Positions 43,758 to 45,292 of a stretch of DNA of 45,292 bases are shown piece by piece. The DNA comes from Albibeggiatoa sp964388965. GTDB lineage: Bacteria; Pseudomonadota; Gammaproteobacteria; Beggiatoales; Beggiatoaceae. Under the pieces are notes generated by a model, which was given only the letters and a program-made list of their open reading frames with translations, searched no databases and was not told the DNA's origin. Location: NCBI GenBank assembly GCA_964388965.1, contig CAYMCP010000021.1:1-45292 (forward strand). Direction: 5' to 3'. The position numbers were made by a program, and so were the translations under genes. Numbering within the stretch: position 1 is the stretch's first letter; the number at the start of each line of letters is the position of its first letter.

Positions 43758-45119
43758 ATGAATCAGACCGAATTAAAAGCAACTTCTTCACTTGCCATCA
43801 TTATTGCCCTGCGTATGATTGGTTTATTTATGATCTTACCTGTTTTCGCTTTGTATGCCGAACATTTGACGGGTACAACACCATTTCTAGTAGGCGTTGC
43901 AATTGGTATTTATGGACTGACTCAAGCCAGCTTACAAATTCCATTTGGGATGTTATCAGACCATATCGGACGCAAAGCAGTGATTACACTAGGCTTGCTC
44001 ATTTTTGCTTTAGGTAGCGTCATTGCGGCTATGTCAACCGATATTACAGGTGTAATTATTGGTCGTGCATTGCAAGGCGGTGGGGCAATTGCAGCCGCAT
44101 TACTCGCATTGACTGCTGATTTAACCTATGAGGAACACCGAACTAAAGCAATGGCTATAATTGGCATGACCATAGGTGTATCGTTTATTTTCGCCCTATC
44201 CATTGGACCCGTTTTAAATCATTGGATTGGTGTGCAAGGCATTTTCTGGACAACGGCGGGTTTAGCTATTGTTGCAATTATTATTTTACATACTGTCGTA
44301 CCACAACCGCACCATTGTCGTTTTCATCGAGATACTGAACCAGTTTTGTCTCAATTCGCTAATGTTTTTCACGATGCACAATTAATGCGTTTAAATATCG
44401 GCATCATGATTCTGCATTGTATGCTAACGGCTTTATTTGTAGTTATGCCACTTATTTTAAAAGATAAATTACCAGTTGCTCAACACTGGATGGTTTATTT
44501 ACCCATTCTACTCGTTTCTTTCATTAGCATCGTACCGTTAATTATCATTGGTGAGAAAAAACATCATTTAAAATTTGTCTTCGTATTTGCGATTGGCTTA
44601 CTAATCAGCGCGCAATTGGGTTTTGCCTATCTACATCAAAGCTTTGTCTGGTTAGTTGTTCTACTATTTGTATTTTTTATGGCATTCAATTTACTTGAAG
44701 CAAGTTTACCCTCACTGGTCAGCAAAGTCGCACCACCTGAAAATAAGGGCACTGCAATGGGTATTTATTCTAGCTCACAATTTTTAGGTGCATTTATAGG
44801 CGGAATAAGTGGCGGTTGGCTACATCATCAGTACAGCGATATGGCAGTATTTTTATTTTGCGCAGTTTTAGCAATCATTTGGTTTATACTTGCCACAACC
44901 ATGCGTAGCCCACGTTACCTAAGTCCACACATGCTGAATGTAGGCACTATTGATAAACAGCAAGCCACGCAGCTTACCAAAAAGTTGGCGAGCATACCCG
45001 GCGTGATGGAAGCTGTGATAATTTTAGAAGATGGCGTTGCGTATTTGAAAATTGATCGCGATATTTTGGATATGAGCGTACTAGAACAATTTTCGATACC
45101 TGAAGAGGCGCGTTGTTAA
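43758..45119 (+). CDS. MFS transporter, YajR-like
   Basis: A 453-residue major facilitator: twelve helices (about 10-390) with the loop motif A FGMLSDHIGRKAVI between helices 2 and 3, and a C-terminal ferredoxin-like cytoplasmic domain (about 395-453, VGTIDKQQATQLTKKLASIPGVMEAVI) as in E. coli YajR (the YAM domain). The first helices MIGLFMILPVFALYAEHLTG and GGAIAAALLALTADLTYEEHR fit that family. It is followed after 22 bases by ssb, a frequent order in gammaproteobacteria. A proton-driven exporter of unknown substrate. Confidence 0.9.
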   Translation: MNQTELKATSSLAIIIALRMIGLFMILPVFALYAEHLTGTTPFLVGVAIGIYGLTQASLQIPFGMLSDHIGRKAVITLGLLIFALGSVIAAMSTDITGVIIGRALQGGGAIAAALLALTADLTYEEHRTKAMAIIGMTIGVSFIFALSIGPVLNHWIGVQGIFWTTAGLAIVAIIILHTVVPQPHHCRFHRDTEPVLSQFANVFHDAQLMRLNIGIMILHCMLTALFVVMPLILKDKLPVAQHWMVYLPILLVSFISIVPLIIIGEKKHHLKFVFVFAIGLLISAQLGFAYLHQSFVWLVVLLFVFFMAFNLLEASLPSLVSKVAPPENKGTAMGIYSSSQFLGAFIGGISGGWLHHQYSDMAVFLFCAVLAIIWFILATTMRSPRYLSPHMLNVGTIDKQQATQLTKKLASIPGVMEAVIILEDGVAYLKIDRDILDMSVLEQFSIPEEARC

Positions 45120-45141
45120 TTTTTGTTTTTAGGAGGAAATA

Positions 45142-45292
45142 ATGGCTAGAGGTCTAAATAAAGTTATGCTTATCGGGCATTTGGGCAATGATCCAGACAT
45201 CCGTACAACAGCGGCTGGCTCGTGTGTCGCAAATTTGAGTTTAGCAACAAGTTATAGTTTTAAAGATAGTCAAACCGGTGAATGGCGTGAAG
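45142..45292 (+). CDS. ssb: Single-stranded DNA-binding protein (5' part, cut by window edge)
   Basis: The ATG at 45142 is preceded by AGGAGG and opens a frame reading MARGLNKVMLIGHLGNDPDI and continuing with ANLSLATSYSFKDSQTGEW to the end. This is the standard N-terminus of bacterial SSB (the OB-fold NKVILIGNLGxDPE pattern). It protects single-stranded DNA in replication, repair and recombination. The C-terminal acidic tail lies outside the window. The MFS gene ends 22 bases before, a conserved neighbourhood. Confidence 0.95.
   Translation, partial: MARGLNKVMLIGHLGNDPDIRTTAAGSCVANLSLATSYSFKDSQTGEWRE

Overview
The window looks like chromosome of a low-GC, sulfur-oxidising gammaproteobacterium of the Thiotrichales, most likely a Beggiatoa-type organism. 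The reasons are the gene order ispE, tRNA-Gln, prs, rplY, pth, then an MFS gene next to ssb, plus sulfur-trafficking proteins (TusA, DsrE2), siroheme synthase, a TauE/SafE-type exporter, a polyhydroxyalkanoate set and a nitrogenase-cofactor gene. Genus assignment is inference; no 16S rRNA is present. No CRISPR array, intact insertion sequence or prophage was seen.

Layout. 1-2088: a partial reading frame at the left edge, AT-rich DNA with an inverted-repeat pair, a lone BatA-like VWA protein (491-1462) and the C-terminal remnant of an MNT-type nucleotidyltransferase (1506-1619). 2089-4787: a SLAC1/TDT-like membrane protein, a 111-bp MITE-like inverted repeat, a family 2 glycosyltransferase and a DUF4426 protein. 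4948-8182, minus strand: the translation and isoprenoid block pth, rplY, prs, tRNA-Gln(UUG), ispE. 8321-12438: a TauE/SafE permease, a candidate minus-strand small transcript, and a response regulator/histidine kinase pair resembling the proteobacterial dedicated sortase regulators, without a sortase nearby. 12669-16798: a solitary gatA, a prepilin and a long-chain acyl-CoA synthetase. 17070-20920: a ParB-N/HhH protein, CorA, Fur and a TIGR04222-type membrane protein. 21017-25895: PHA synthase, alpha-carbonic anhydrase with cysG, then tusA-dsrE2. 26023-31260: a lipoprotein, a poly-HAMP chemoreceptor and nifE. 31647-32833: phasin and acetoacetyl-CoA reductase. 33399-40026: pilZ, holB and dacA-like genes overlapping in one operon, and a 1342-residue protein with two degenerate cyclase domains, an ATPase and TPR repeats. 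40027-40327: the 3' end (domains V and VI) of a group II intron among REP-like hairpins. 40328-45292: a fused TRAP permease, an ionotropic-glutamate-receptor-like protein with an atypical pore, a YajR-like MFS exporter and the start of ssb.

How the genes fit together. Carbon storage is represented by phaC, phaB and phasin (phaA is elsewhere). Sulfur handling is represented by TusA-DsrE2, siroheme synthase and TauE/SafE. Sensing is heavy: a two-component pair, a chemoreceptor, a cyclase-like ATPase and a receptor-channel. The intergenic DNA is rich in small palindromic repeats sharing a GGACGC-TGGT-GCGTCC hairpin and a TGACGACGCANTGCGTCGTCA hairpin. These repeats, the intron remnant, the poly-HAMP receptor and the receptor-channel with a degenerate filter are the least ordinary content. 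I see no complete multi-gene system that I can call new.
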